Shown here: one piece after another, positions 1 to 5,510 of the stretch
Layout: each line of letters starts with the position of its first letter
Numbering within the stretch: position 1 is the stretch's first letter
Assembly: GCA_031290675.1 (NCBI GenBank)
Contig: JAITNC010000104.1
Span: 1 to 5,510, forward strand
DNA from: Campylobacteraceae bacterium
GTDB lineage: Bacteria; Campylobacterota; Campylobacteria; Campylobacterales; Campylobacteraceae
Direction: 5' to 3'
Length of the DNA: 5,510 bases
Program-made: the position numbers and the translations under genes
The notes under the pieces: model-generated
Told to the model about the DNA's origin: nothing
The model's database searches: none
The model's input: the letters and a program-made list of their open reading frames with translations, nothing else

Positions 1-161
1 GAGTGTGAACTAAGGGCTTTAAATATCCATATAGCGCTTGCAAACTTGTCTTTTGCCGCCACGATACCGCTTGCGTTTTTCAGCGTATCGTCTTGGCAGT
101 TTTCATCTTTTGCGTCAAAAATATTTAGTGTTTTATCTTCATTTTGCGCTATCAGTTTCAT
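1..161 (-). CDS. Unidentified protein, N-terminal 53 residues (continues beyond the left edge)
   Basis: An ATG at 161-159 opens a frame that stays open to the window edge. It starts inside the last codons of the MMPL exporter gene and overlaps it by 23 bases. A purine-rich AAGGCGG lies a few bases upstream and could serve as ribosome binding site. The visible peptide begins MKLIAQNEDK and is hydrophilic and acidic for about 30 residues, followed by a more hydrophobic, helix-like stretch around residues 32-52. There is no signal peptide or lipobox, no GxGxxG nucleotide-binding motif near the start, and no motif I can assign to a family. A short competing frame opened by the ATGA at 142-139 closes after five codons, so the 161 start is the only good candidate. 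Position suggests another enzyme of the same cluster, such as a ketosynthase-like or carrier-modifying protein, but this is a guess from context. Confidence 0.7.
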   Translation of the reverse strand, partial: MKLIAQNEDKTLNIFDAKDENCQDDTLKNASGIVAAKDKFASAIWIFKALSSH

Positions 162-2193
162 CGTCCGCCTTAATAAAATATATCAAAAACCATATCGTAA
201 ACGCCGCACATAGCGCAGTTATTCCCATAGCTTGAAGCGAAGAGATGGTGCTAAAAGCCAAAACTCCAAAACCCGCTATCGTACTCAAAAGCGAATAAAA
301 AACCGCTTCATTTGTGCGTTTTCCGCCCAAAACAACGCTATAGATGCCATAATCAACGCTTATAGCCATCACTATGACGAGCATAAATATATGCAGCACG
401 GACATCGGCGTAAATACAAATATCAAAGAGCATACCGCCAATGGCGCAAGCACGAAGCTGAACGCTTTCAAAAACTTCTCTTTGGCGCAAAACGCTATGA
501 CAAAAACTATCAAAAAAACGATAAACACGCCCGCTATCATCAACTCTTTTGCGGCACTTTTGAGCTCGGCTTGAAATAACAACATAGAATCTATGGCCAA
601 AACGTCGTCGTTTTGCGGCAAAGCGAGGCTGTTTTTATCATAAAAACCGACCGCATAAAACTTCTCTTTTATCTTGGCGGTTTTCAAAAAGCTCTCATTT
701 AAAAACTCGTCTGAGTAAACGGGCTTGGGGGGATTTAACATCGTGTCGCTGTAAGCGTTATCAAAATACCCCTCCCTAAAGCCCGCTTTTTGCGCATAAA
801 ATGCTATATCTTGGCGCAAAGCCGCAAAGTCCAACGCTCCTAGCTCCGCCGCCCTCGCCTCAAAATCTTTTGTAGACAACAGCGATGATATCGGCACGAA
901 AGCACCTTTTAGCGTTTGTGCTTTGTCTATCAGCTCATCAACACTCTCGGAGGATATCAAAACCGCACTTTGGTTGCCGACATTTCCCAAAATCATCTTC
1001 TCTTTTTGCTGCAAGTTTTCATTTTTCACATCTAACGACTTGATATTGGTATCAAATCCAGTCCAAAAAAACGACCCGCTTATGAGCAAAATACTCACCG
1101 CACATATGAGTAACGGCGAGAGGATATTTGTACTTTTGACGCTCATACCCTTTGTTTTAGCATCGCCAAATCCAAGATGAGGGTACACAAAAGCAAAGCA
1201 GACGTATGAGAACGCCAACGCACACGAAGCGCTAAGCGCGATTTGGGAGATGAGTGTAAACTTGACAAATCCAAGCGCGAGAAAGGCTGTGAAAGTAGTG
1301 ATAAAACCGTAAAAAACAGGCTTTGAAAAACCTTTTTTGCTGCCGTACATATCGTGCAGATAGCAGTGAAACATATAGTCTACGGAGATAGTGCTCACAG
1401 CGGCGCTAAATGCGAACGATATCATAGATATTTCACGCCAAATCATTCCCGCTACAAGCTGCGCAAATGCTGCCGAACTAAAAAGCGTTACGCACGAAAA
1501 AAAGAATAAAGAGGGCTTTCTCAGCCAGTAAATATACAAAAGTCCCAAAATTATCGCACTGAGAGATAGTATGATTTTGACTTGGGATTTGAAAATCCTC
1601 GTATTTTCCACTTGATAAAAAAACGGCGAAAATAGGTATGCGTCGGGCGCTATTTCACGCAGTTTGTCATAATACTCCTCATACTCATTTGGCGTTATGT
1701 CAAGCCTGAAAACAGACACATCATCAAACCCTTTCACGCTTGGCATAGAGTAAAAGTTCTCTTTTGCAGCGAAAAGCGAGAGTGGGTCGTTTTTGTCAAG
1801 AGAAAACTTAAATCCTTCGCTCAAATCCTCTTTTAACTTCAAAAGTTTTGCGTAAACCTCATCGCCTTTTGGCAAAAAATCCGGCGCATCGTGGAGATAA
1901 AATCTGTATAAATCCCTAAACTCACTTATCTGCTCCGAAGCAGGATAGATAGCTTGATAACCTTTGAGGGAGGATATTTTTTGCGTTAGATCCTCCATAT
2001 CGTCCGGCTCGTCTGCTAAAATCACCTCTTGCGCCCTGTTTATCTTTTGATATATCAAAAGCGACTCTTTTGAGTTGCCCTCAGGTAAAAGAGCGTCAAA
2101 AGATGAGGATATGCGTTTTTGTATGTCAAACGCCCAGACAAGCGTCAAAAGCGTTAGAAAAACGACTACAAGGCTACCTCTTTTGAACCACAT
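139..2193 (-). CDS. MMPL/RND-superfamily exporter (COG4258 type), aryl polyene export
   Basis: This 684-residue inner-membrane protein has the two-fold layout of MMPL/RND transporters: one N-terminal helix (about 7-23), a large periplasmic loop (about 25-203), five helices (about 204-337), a seventh helix (about 357-378), a second periplasmic loop (about 379-548), and five final helices (about 549-674). Each half carries an Asp-Tyr pair in its fourth helix, D272-Y273 (SVDYMFH) and D614-Y615 (SVDYGIY), equivalent to the proton-relay DY pairs of MmpL proteins. It is somewhat shorter than the COG4258 exporters I recall (roughly 750-800 residues), but both halves are complete. In aryl polyene clusters such a protein follows a LolA-like protein, as here, and is thought to move the lipid-linked pigment across the envelope, driven by the proton gradient. 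It starts with ATG, 20 bases inside the end of the LolA-like gene, and ends 23 bases inside the next gene. The substrate is inferred from context. Confidence 0.9.
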   Translation of the reverse strand: MWFKRGSLVVVFLTLLTLVWAFDIQKRISSSFDALLPEGNSKESLLIYQKINRAQEVILADEPDDMEDLTQKISSLKGYQAIYPASEQISEFRDLYRFYLHDAPDFLPKGDEVYAKLLKLKEDLSEGFKFSLDKNDPLSLFAAKENFYSMPSVKGFDDVSVFRLDITPNEYEEYYDKLREIAPDAYLFSPFFYQVENTRIFKSQVKIILSLSAIILGLLYIYWLRKPSLFFFSCVTLFSSAAFAQLVAGMIWREISMISFAFSAAVSTISVDYMFHCYLHDMYGSKKGFSKPVFYGFITTFTAFLALGFVKFTLISQIALSASCALAFSYVCFAFVYPHLGFGDAKTKGMSVKSTNILSPLLICAVSILLISGSFFWTGFDTNIKSLDVKNENLQQKEKMILGNVGNQSAVLISSESVDELIDKAQTLKGAFVPISSLLSTKDFEARAAELGALDFAALRQDIAFYAQKAGFREGYFDNAYSDTMLNPPKPVYSDEFLNESFLKTAKIKEKFYAVGFYDKNSLALPQNDDVLAIDSMLLFQAELKSAAKELMIAGVFIVFLIVFVIAFCAKEKFLKAFSFVLAPLAVCSLIFVFTPMSVLHIFMLVIVMAISVDYGIYSVVLGGKRTNEAVFYSLLSTIAGFGVLAFSTISSLQAMGITALCAAFTIWFLIYFIKADDETDSAK

Positions 2194-2668
2194 CTATGGT
2201 TATCCTGTCGCCGTTTTGTCCTAAAAAATCAAGTTTTGTGATGTTGCCCTCTTTGAGCTCATAAGTTAGTTTTGATATAGGATTTGATGAGCTTATGCTC
2301 TTTAAAACGACCTCTTTTGGGGATTTTTCCAAAACCTTGAAAAACTTTTTCAAGCTCTGTTCGTCATCTTCAAAAAGCGCACGAAAGAGAGTAAATGTTT
2401 TGGCGATATTTGGCTCATCTTTTGCCTCTTTCACGCTCACATCGCCGCCGCTTTTTATGGTTATTTGACCATCTTTCAAGCTCACTTCTCGCTCGTTGGG
2501 CGGAGCGTAATATATCTTTACGCTATCGTTTGAAAAGCTGATAAAGCCACTTCTTGTAACTTTTTCATTTAGTGCGTCAATGTAGCGGGTTTCTTTAAAA
2601 TCTATGTGCATTTCGCCCGCGCCCAAAGATAACATCAAAAGTATAAAAATCAAAGCTACTCTACTCAC
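2174..2668 (-). CDS. LolA-like periplasmic outer-membrane lipoprotein carrier family protein
   Basis: The 164-residue product has a clear Sec signal peptide: MSR, then a hydrophobic core at about residues 4-15, with likely cleavage after G18. There is no lipobox cysteine, so it should be a soluble periplasmic protein. The mature start has the LolA pattern FxExR (F24-K-E-T-R), followed by the turn and strand 'SGFISF' (40-45) and 'YYAPPNE' (53-59), matching the family's usual 'SsGxlxf...P' region. It is shorter than classical LolA (about 200 residues), which is typical of the LolA-like proteins in aryl polyene clusters. The start codon is GTG, overlapping the TGA of the upstream membrane-protein gene, with a good AGGGAG site 6 bases upstream. 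The gene directly precedes the MMPL exporter. The two probably cooperate, with this protein carrying the lipid-anchored product across the periplasm; that role is inferred. Confidence 0.85.
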   Translation of the reverse strand: MSRVALIFILLMLSLGAGEMHIDFKETRYIDALNEKVTRSGFISFSNDSVKIYYAPPNEREVSLKDGQITIKSGGDVSVKEAKDEPNIAKTFTLFRALFEDDEQSLKKFFKVLEKSPKEVVLKSISSSNPISKLTYELKEGNITKLDFLGQNGDRITIDVVQKR

Positions 2669-3201
2669 TCTTCACTCCCTCTTTTTCTCTTTTGCCAAAT
2701 ATATATGTGCAGTATCAACGCCAAAACAAAGACGGCGTACCAGCCGAGCGACACGTAAAATGCCCAGAGCCATTTTGACATAAATAGCAAAAAATATATA
2801 TGCAGTACGACGTTCAGCCAAGCCGCCACGCTCCAAATCCAAGTGTTTGAGCGGATTTGCTCCACAGATATATGTTTTTTGCGAAAAAACTTCCAACGGT
2901 TGATGGCTGTTTGTATCATCTGTGGAGTTTTATCTCGCATACTCAAAAGTGTCGCCACGCCGACCGATATGGCGAGCGGCCCGAACATCAAAAGAATAGT
3001 TTTTCCAAAGAGCAGCGTGCTCAAAGAGATGACAAAATAGACAAACGGAATAATCCAAACAGGGCTTTTCTCTCTAAAATTTAAGCCTATCAAAATAACG
3101 CTCGCCACCAAAATAACGAGCGAATATACATTTGGGCTAAACGTATCCATCAGCCAAACGATAAGCGGGCCATAAATAAAAGAGAAAATTGTAAGTATCA
3201 A
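2665..3201 (-). CDS. COG4648-type integral membrane protein of aryl polyene clusters, function unknown
   Basis: The 178-residue product has about six hydrophobic helices: roughly 4-20, 25-41, 48-66, 68-86, 121-140 and 145-168. A basic, polar stretch (about 88-118, rich in Arg and Lys) separates helices four and five, and the tail is Lys/Arg-rich; both are probably cytoplasmic. Size, helix layout and neighbours match the small membrane protein (COG4648) that recurs in aryl polyene clusters and has no established biochemical role. I chose the TTG at 3201-3199 as start because it overlaps the TGA of the reductase gene (TTGA) and keeps the first helix; the next in-frame ATG (residue 18) would remove it. 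The Shine-Dalgarno match is weak (GGCGGA, about 8 bases away), so translation is probably coupled to the upstream gene. A scaffold or transport role is possible but not shown. Confidence 0.75.
   Translation of the reverse strand: MILTIFSFIYGPLIVWLMDTFSPNVYSLVILVASVILIGLNFREKSPVWIIPFVYFVISLSTLLFGKTILLMFGPLAISVGVATLLSMRDKTPQMIQTAINRWKFFRKKHISVEQIRSNTWIWSVAAWLNVVLHIYFLLFMSKWLWAFYVSLGWYAVFVLALILHIYIWQKRKRGSEE
2675..2680 (-). promoter_or_regulatory. Ribosome binding site AGGGAG for the GTG start of the LolA-like gene
   Basis: AGGGAG on the minus strand lies 6 bases upstream of the GTG at 2668-2666, within the last codons of the COG4648-type gene. It supports the GTG start that gives a complete signal peptide. 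Confidence 0.65.
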
Positions 3202-3890
3202 CGAATCATTCCGCCGCTTACATTTAGTACTTCGCCGCTGATATAAGTCGCCCTATCAGCTAAGAAAAATACACACTTTGCGACCTCATCGGGCTTTCCG
3301 AAACGCCCCAAAGGTATGATGGATTTGTAACTTTTTTCGTCTATATGCTGCGACATTTCGGAGGCGATAAGCCCCGGAGCTACGGCATTTGCCCTGATGT
3401 TAAACCTCGCCAAATCAAGACACAGAGTTTTTGTGAACGCTATAAGCGCGCCCTTGCTCGCCGAGTAGTTGGCTTGTCCGTGATTTCCGACTATACCCGA
3501 AACCGAAACGACATTGACGATAGAACCCGACTTGTTTTTTATCATTTGCGGCAAGATGGCTTTTGTAACACGATATGTGCCGTTGAGGTTTGTGTCTATG
3601 ACGCGCTCCCACTGCTCATCGCTCAGCCAATAAATATGCGCATCATCTGTGATGGCGGCGTTATTTACCAAGACATCAACGCTTATTTCGCTGAGGGCTT
3701 TTTTGATACTCTCGCCATCTTTCATATCCCATTGCAATATTTTTGCGTCAAATCTCAGCTCCAACTCTTTCGCTTTTTGCTCGTTTTTATTGTAGTGCAG
3801 ATACAAAGAGTAGCCCTCATCAAAAAATGTTTGGGCTATCGCTTCGCCTATCGCACCGGTTGAGCCTGTGATGAGTACGCTTTTGCTCAC
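3198..3890 (-). CDS. fabG: 3-oxoacyl-ACP reductase, FabG-like SDR (APE ketoreductase, ApeQ type)
   Basis: This 230-residue classical short-chain dehydrogenase/reductase should reduce the 3-keto group of the ACP-bound intermediate using NAD(P)H in the cytoplasm. The dinucleotide-binding motif is T8-G-S-T-G-A-I-G15. The structural NNAG motif appears as NNAA (76-79). The catalytic set is N101, S129, Y142 and K146, with the FabG-like context 'GQANYSASKG' around the Tyr and Lys. The C-terminal 'PLGRFGKPDEVA' and 'GEVLNVSGGM' are typical FabG signatures. It is slightly shorter than E. coli FabG (244). The start is GTG at 3890-3888, overlapping the TGA of the ammonia-lyase gene. Housekeeping fabG normally sits with fabD, acpP and fabF; its position here between an ammonia-lyase and export genes argues for a dedicated ketoreductase of the polyene elongation cycle. 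ACP specificity is inferred. Confidence 0.9.
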   Translation of the reverse strand: MSKSVLITGSTGAIGEAIAQTFFDEGYSLYLHYNKNEQKAKELELRFDAKILQWDMKDGESIKKALSEISVDVLVNNAAITDDAHIYWLSDEQWERVIDTNLNGTYRVTKAILPQMIKNKSGSIVNVVSVSGIVGNHGQANYSASKGALIAFTKTLCLDLARFNIRANAVAPGLIASEMSQHIDEKSYKSIIPLGRFGKPDEVAKCVFFLADRATYISGEVLNVSGGMIR

Positions 3891-5416
3891 GCCAAATCCC
3901 CGTTTTCTATGATATGTACGACTTTTTCTATATCTATGTCCATTCGTCTGTCCTCATTTAAAGCCAAAACATCTTTTCGTATTTTGTCGTGATTTGCCTT
4001 CAAAAATGGTGATACAAGCTCCGCTTTTCGTATATCAACCGCTTGAGCAAGCCCGATAAAAGCGATGCTGAGCATATTTTTCAAATCAGGAAGCATCTTT
4101 GAAAAATCCAAAGCCGCAGTCGTTCCCATACTGACTTTGTCTTGGTTGAGCGACTCTGTAGGACGTGAGTGGATAGACGCCGCAGTCGTGTTTTTGACGA
4201 CATCAGCCGCAAGCGAACTAAGCGTTATCTGCATAGCTTTGAAGCCGTGGAAAAAATGCTCTTTTTTGAGTTTGAGATTTTCCCCAAGCCCACGGTTAAA
4301 TTTATGGTCAACCAACAGCGCAAACTCTTTATCCAGCAAATCCGCCAGATTTGCGGCGCAAATCTTTAGCGTATCCATAGCGTGAGCCACGTATCCGCCG
4401 TAAAAATTCCCTGAAGTATATATTCTCTTGTTTTTAGCGTCTATCAAAGGGTTGTCGTTCACAGAATTTATCTCGGTTTCAACCCATTTTTTTGATATTT
4501 CTATATTATCTCTTATGACGCCCAAGACCTGCGGCGCGCAACGCATAGAGTATGTATCTTGTATGTTGAGGTTGTTGTCCTCAAAAAATTTCGTATATCG
4601 CTCATCTCTTCCGTGAGTTAGTTTTGAACCCTTTGTCTTGCCAAGAACCGTGCTTGCTGCCGCCACTTGTCCGTCAAATGGCTTCACAGCGTGAACAAAC
4701 TCTTCCAAAGGAGTTGTGTCGCAAAGCAGCACTTCATACATGCCAGCCACGAAAGATTCCATCGTTTTGAGCAGTATGTCAAACTCTTCCAACGAAGATA
4801 GAGCTATCGCGCTCATTATCGTCGTGCCGTTCATCACAGCGAGCGCCTCTTTTGGCTTAAAAACATAAGGTTTCAACCCAAGTTTTTTGTATATATCCGC
4901 ACTGTTTTGTATCTTGCCCTCAAAGTACGCTTCCCGCTCGCCCGCTATAACAGCGGCTATGTATGAAAGAGGGGTCAAGTCGCCGCTCGCTCCGACAGAG
5001 CCTTGCGAAGGAATAGCAGGAGCGATGTCGTGTTTCAAAAGCAGCTCAAAACGTTTCAAAAGCTCGTATGATACGGCAGAGTGTCCTTTTGACAGAGAAA
5101 TAAGTCTCGCTATGACAGCGTATCTGGCGACTTTTGGGCTCAAAATCCTGCCCACACCGCAACCGTGATATCTGTAAAGATTTTGTTGTAAAGTGGAGGC
5201 GTCTTTGCAGTCCAAATAATTTTTCCCGCTGTCGCCGTAACCTGTCGTAACACCATAAATAGGCTTCCCGCCGCTTATCGTATCTACCAAAAATTGATGT
5301 GCGCCGTCTACATAATCTACAAACCCCGCCTCATCGCTTACATAGACCTCTTTTGCGTTTGTGATGTCATCCAACGACACGTGGGACAAATCTACCTTCA
5401 AAACATCTTTACTCAA
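3887..5416 (-). CDS. HAL/PAL/TAL-family aromatic amino acid ammonia-lyase, probably tyrosine ammonia-lyase-like
   Basis: The 509-residue protein is full length for bacterial MIO ammonia-lyases. The A143-S144-G145 triad (SQGSVGASGDLTPLS) forms the MIO electrophile. Other active-site residues are present: Y54 (IYGVTTGYG), N196 (AVMNGTT), Y289 and R292 (QDTYSMRC), and the 'NSVNDNPL' and 'GNFYGG' segments. The substrate-selectivity pair is Y83-H84 (NLYRYHGCG); histidine lyases have Ser-His there and classical TAL has His-Leu. The C-terminal segment reads N424-Q-D-K, placing Gln where histidine lyases have the conserved Glu (Glu414 of Pseudomonas HutH), as in TAL and PAL. I therefore favour release of ammonia from tyrosine or phenylalanine to give 4-coumarate or cinnamate, the starter for the aryl polyene. 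No hut genes are adjacent. The start is TTG, fixed by a strong ribosome binding site; the stop overlaps the reductase start. Homology-based annotation might call it HutH; exact substrate is unproven. Confidence 0.9.
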   Translation of the reverse strand: MSKDVLKVDLSHVSLDDITNAKEVYVSDEAGFVDYVDGAHQFLVDTISGGKPIYGVTTGYGDSGKNYLDCKDASTLQQNLYRYHGCGVGRILSPKVARYAVIARLISLSKGHSAVSYELLKRFELLLKHDIAPAIPSQGSVGASGDLTPLSYIAAVIAGEREAYFEGKIQNSADIYKKLGLKPYVFKPKEALAVMNGTTIMSAIALSSLEEFDILLKTMESFVAGMYEVLLCDTTPLEEFVHAVKPFDGQVAAASTVLGKTKGSKLTHGRDERYTKFFEDNNLNIQDTYSMRCAPQVLGVIRDNIEISKKWVETEINSVNDNPLIDAKNKRIYTSGNFYGGYVAHAMDTLKICAANLADLLDKEFALLVDHKFNRGLGENLKLKKEHFFHGFKAMQITLSSLAADVVKNTTAASIHSRPTESLNQDKVSMGTTAALDFSKMLPDLKNMLSIAFIGLAQAVDIRKAELVSPFLKANHDKIRKDVLALNEDRRMDIDIEKVVHIIENGDLA

Positions 5417-5510
5417 CTTTTTCTCCTTTGAAAATTAGCGTGCAAATTTTTTTATCTTTACATATAAATTCCGCACAAAATCCGACCTCTTTTTCCAAAA
5501 CATTTAGCTT
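5409..5510 (-). CDS. Unidentified protein, C-terminal 33 residues (begins beyond the right edge)
   Basis: The frame reads from the window edge to a TAA at 5411-5409 and overlaps the TTG start of the ammonia-lyase gene by 8 bases. The peptide begins KLNVLEKEVG and ends FKGEKVE. It contains three cysteines and looks like two antiparallel strands joined by a KDKK turn. That would suit the C-terminal strands of a hotdog-fold protein (an APE dehydratase or thioesterase), but it is too short to assign. Another enzyme of the cluster, such as the glycosyl/acyltransferase common beside the ammonia-lyase in APE clusters, is equally possible. The overlap shows that the ammonia-lyase is not the first gene of its operon. 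Confidence 0.65.
   Translation of the reverse strand, partial: KLNVLEKEVGFCAEFICKDKKICTLIFKGEKVE
5423..5429 (-). promoter_or_regulatory. Ribosome binding site AAAGGAG that fixes the TTG start of the ammonia-lyase
   Basis: On the minus strand AAAGGAG ends 6 bases before the TTG at 5416-5414, ideal spacing for a Shine-Dalgarno element. No in-frame ATG lies close by, and the upstream gene terminates just inside this start. It is the strongest such site in the window and supports initiation at the rare TTG codon. Confidence 0.8.

Larger units (their letters stand above)
1..5510 (-). other. Interior segment of a probable aryl polyene biosynthesis and export operon
   Basis: All seven genes lie on the minus strand and each overlaps its neighbour by 4 to 23 bases, so no non-coding gap exists in the window. 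The combination of a HAL/PAL/TAL-family ammonia-lyase, a FabG-like ketoreductase, a COG4648-type membrane protein, a LolA-like protein and an MMPL-type exporter is the accessory and export part of aryl polyene or flexirubin-type clusters. A histidine-utilisation operon would instead show urocanase and imidazolonepropionase, which are absent. No ketosynthase, acyl carrier protein or aryl-AMP ligase is recognisable inside the window, so the cluster assignment is an inference from gene content. Promoter and terminator must lie outside. Confidence 0.85.

Noticed and set aside
232..579. A 115-codon plus-strand open frame opposite the exporter's C-terminal half
   Set aside because: The product is very Lys/Arg/His-rich and low in sense; it mirrors hydrophobic codons of the exporter helices.
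2672..2896. A 74-codon minus-strand frame inside the COG4648-type gene
   Set aside because: It is an alternate frame of a gene with coherent membrane topology and tightly coupled ends; no domain or separate ribosome site supports it.
3091..3122. A 10-base direct repeat (caaaataacg at 3091-3100 and 3109-3118) and a 6-base inverted repeat (cgctcg at 3099-3104, cgagcg at 3117-3122) with a 12-base loop
   Set aside because: It lies inside a membrane helix of the COG4648-type protein and comes from the repeated residues VILVAS-VILI; the stem is short, has no T-run and does not suggest a terminator or operator.
3345..3863. A 172-codon open frame on the plus strand opposite the reductase gene
   Set aside because: It is antisense to a gene with complete SDR motifs, has no recognisable domain and no supporting neighbours; it is a shadow of minus-strand codon bias.
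3887..5416. Assignment as HutH of a histidine-degradation operon
   Set aside because: No urocanase, HutI or HutG neighbour is present, and the selectivity residues (Tyr-His pair, Gln for the conserved Glu) do not match histidine lyases.
5430..5510. AT-rich stretch upstream of the ammonia-lyase as a possible promoter
   Set aside because: The stretch is an open frame encoding the end of the upstream gene; I see no convincing -35/-10 pair, and the overlap points to read-through transcription.
1..5510. Search for tRNA or rRNA genes, CRISPR arrays, insertion sequences and attachment sites
   Set aside because: The window is filled by overlapping protein genes; no regularly spaced repeats, transposase motifs or cloverleaf-like elements were seen.

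Overview
The window is one uninterrupted stretch of minus-strand coding sequence. It looks like the interior of an aryl polyene (APE, xanthomonadin/flexirubin-type pigment) biosynthetic gene cluster. Read in the direction of transcription (right to left) it holds: the last 33 codons of an unidentified gene (5510-5409); a 509-residue MIO-type aromatic amino acid ammonia-lyase (5416-3887); a FabG-like 3-oxoacyl-ACP reductase of the SDR family (3890-3198); a six-helix COG4648-type membrane protein (3201-2665); a short LolA-like periplasmic protein with a signal peptide (2668-2174); a 12-helix MMPL/RND-family exporter (2193-139, COG4258 type); and the first 53 codons of an unidentified gene that runs off the left edge (161-1).

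Every gene overlaps the next, by 8, 4, 4, 4, 20 and 23 bases, so there is no intergenic DNA and no room for a dedicated promoter or terminator. This points to one translationally coupled operon that begins and ends outside the window. Four successive genes start with non-ATG codons (TTG, GTG, TTG, GTG).

The proposed joint function rests on gene content plus knowledge of APE clusters. The ammonia-lyase would deaminate tyrosine or phenylalanine to 4-coumarate or cinnamate, the aryl starter acid. The reductase would perform the ketoreduction step of each polyene elongation cycle. The LolA-like protein and the MMPL exporter would move the lipid-linked product to the outer membrane. The COG4648 protein is a recurrent APE-cluster membrane protein of unknown function. 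The other expected parts (acyl carrier proteins, aryl-AMP ligase, ketosynthases, dehydratases, glycosyl/acyltransferase, thioesterase) are not identifiable here and would lie on either side.

Organism: G+C is moderate to low (roughly low-to-mid 40s percent by eye), Lys AAA and Ile ATA/ATT are frequent, and LolA plus an RND-type exporter imply a Gram-negative envelope. Codon style and tight gene packing remind me of Campylobacterota (for example the higher-GC Campylobacter species), but this is an impression and not proven. The gene families are well known; the points most worth checking are the ammonia-lyase's substrate-pocket residues and the two unidentified edge genes.
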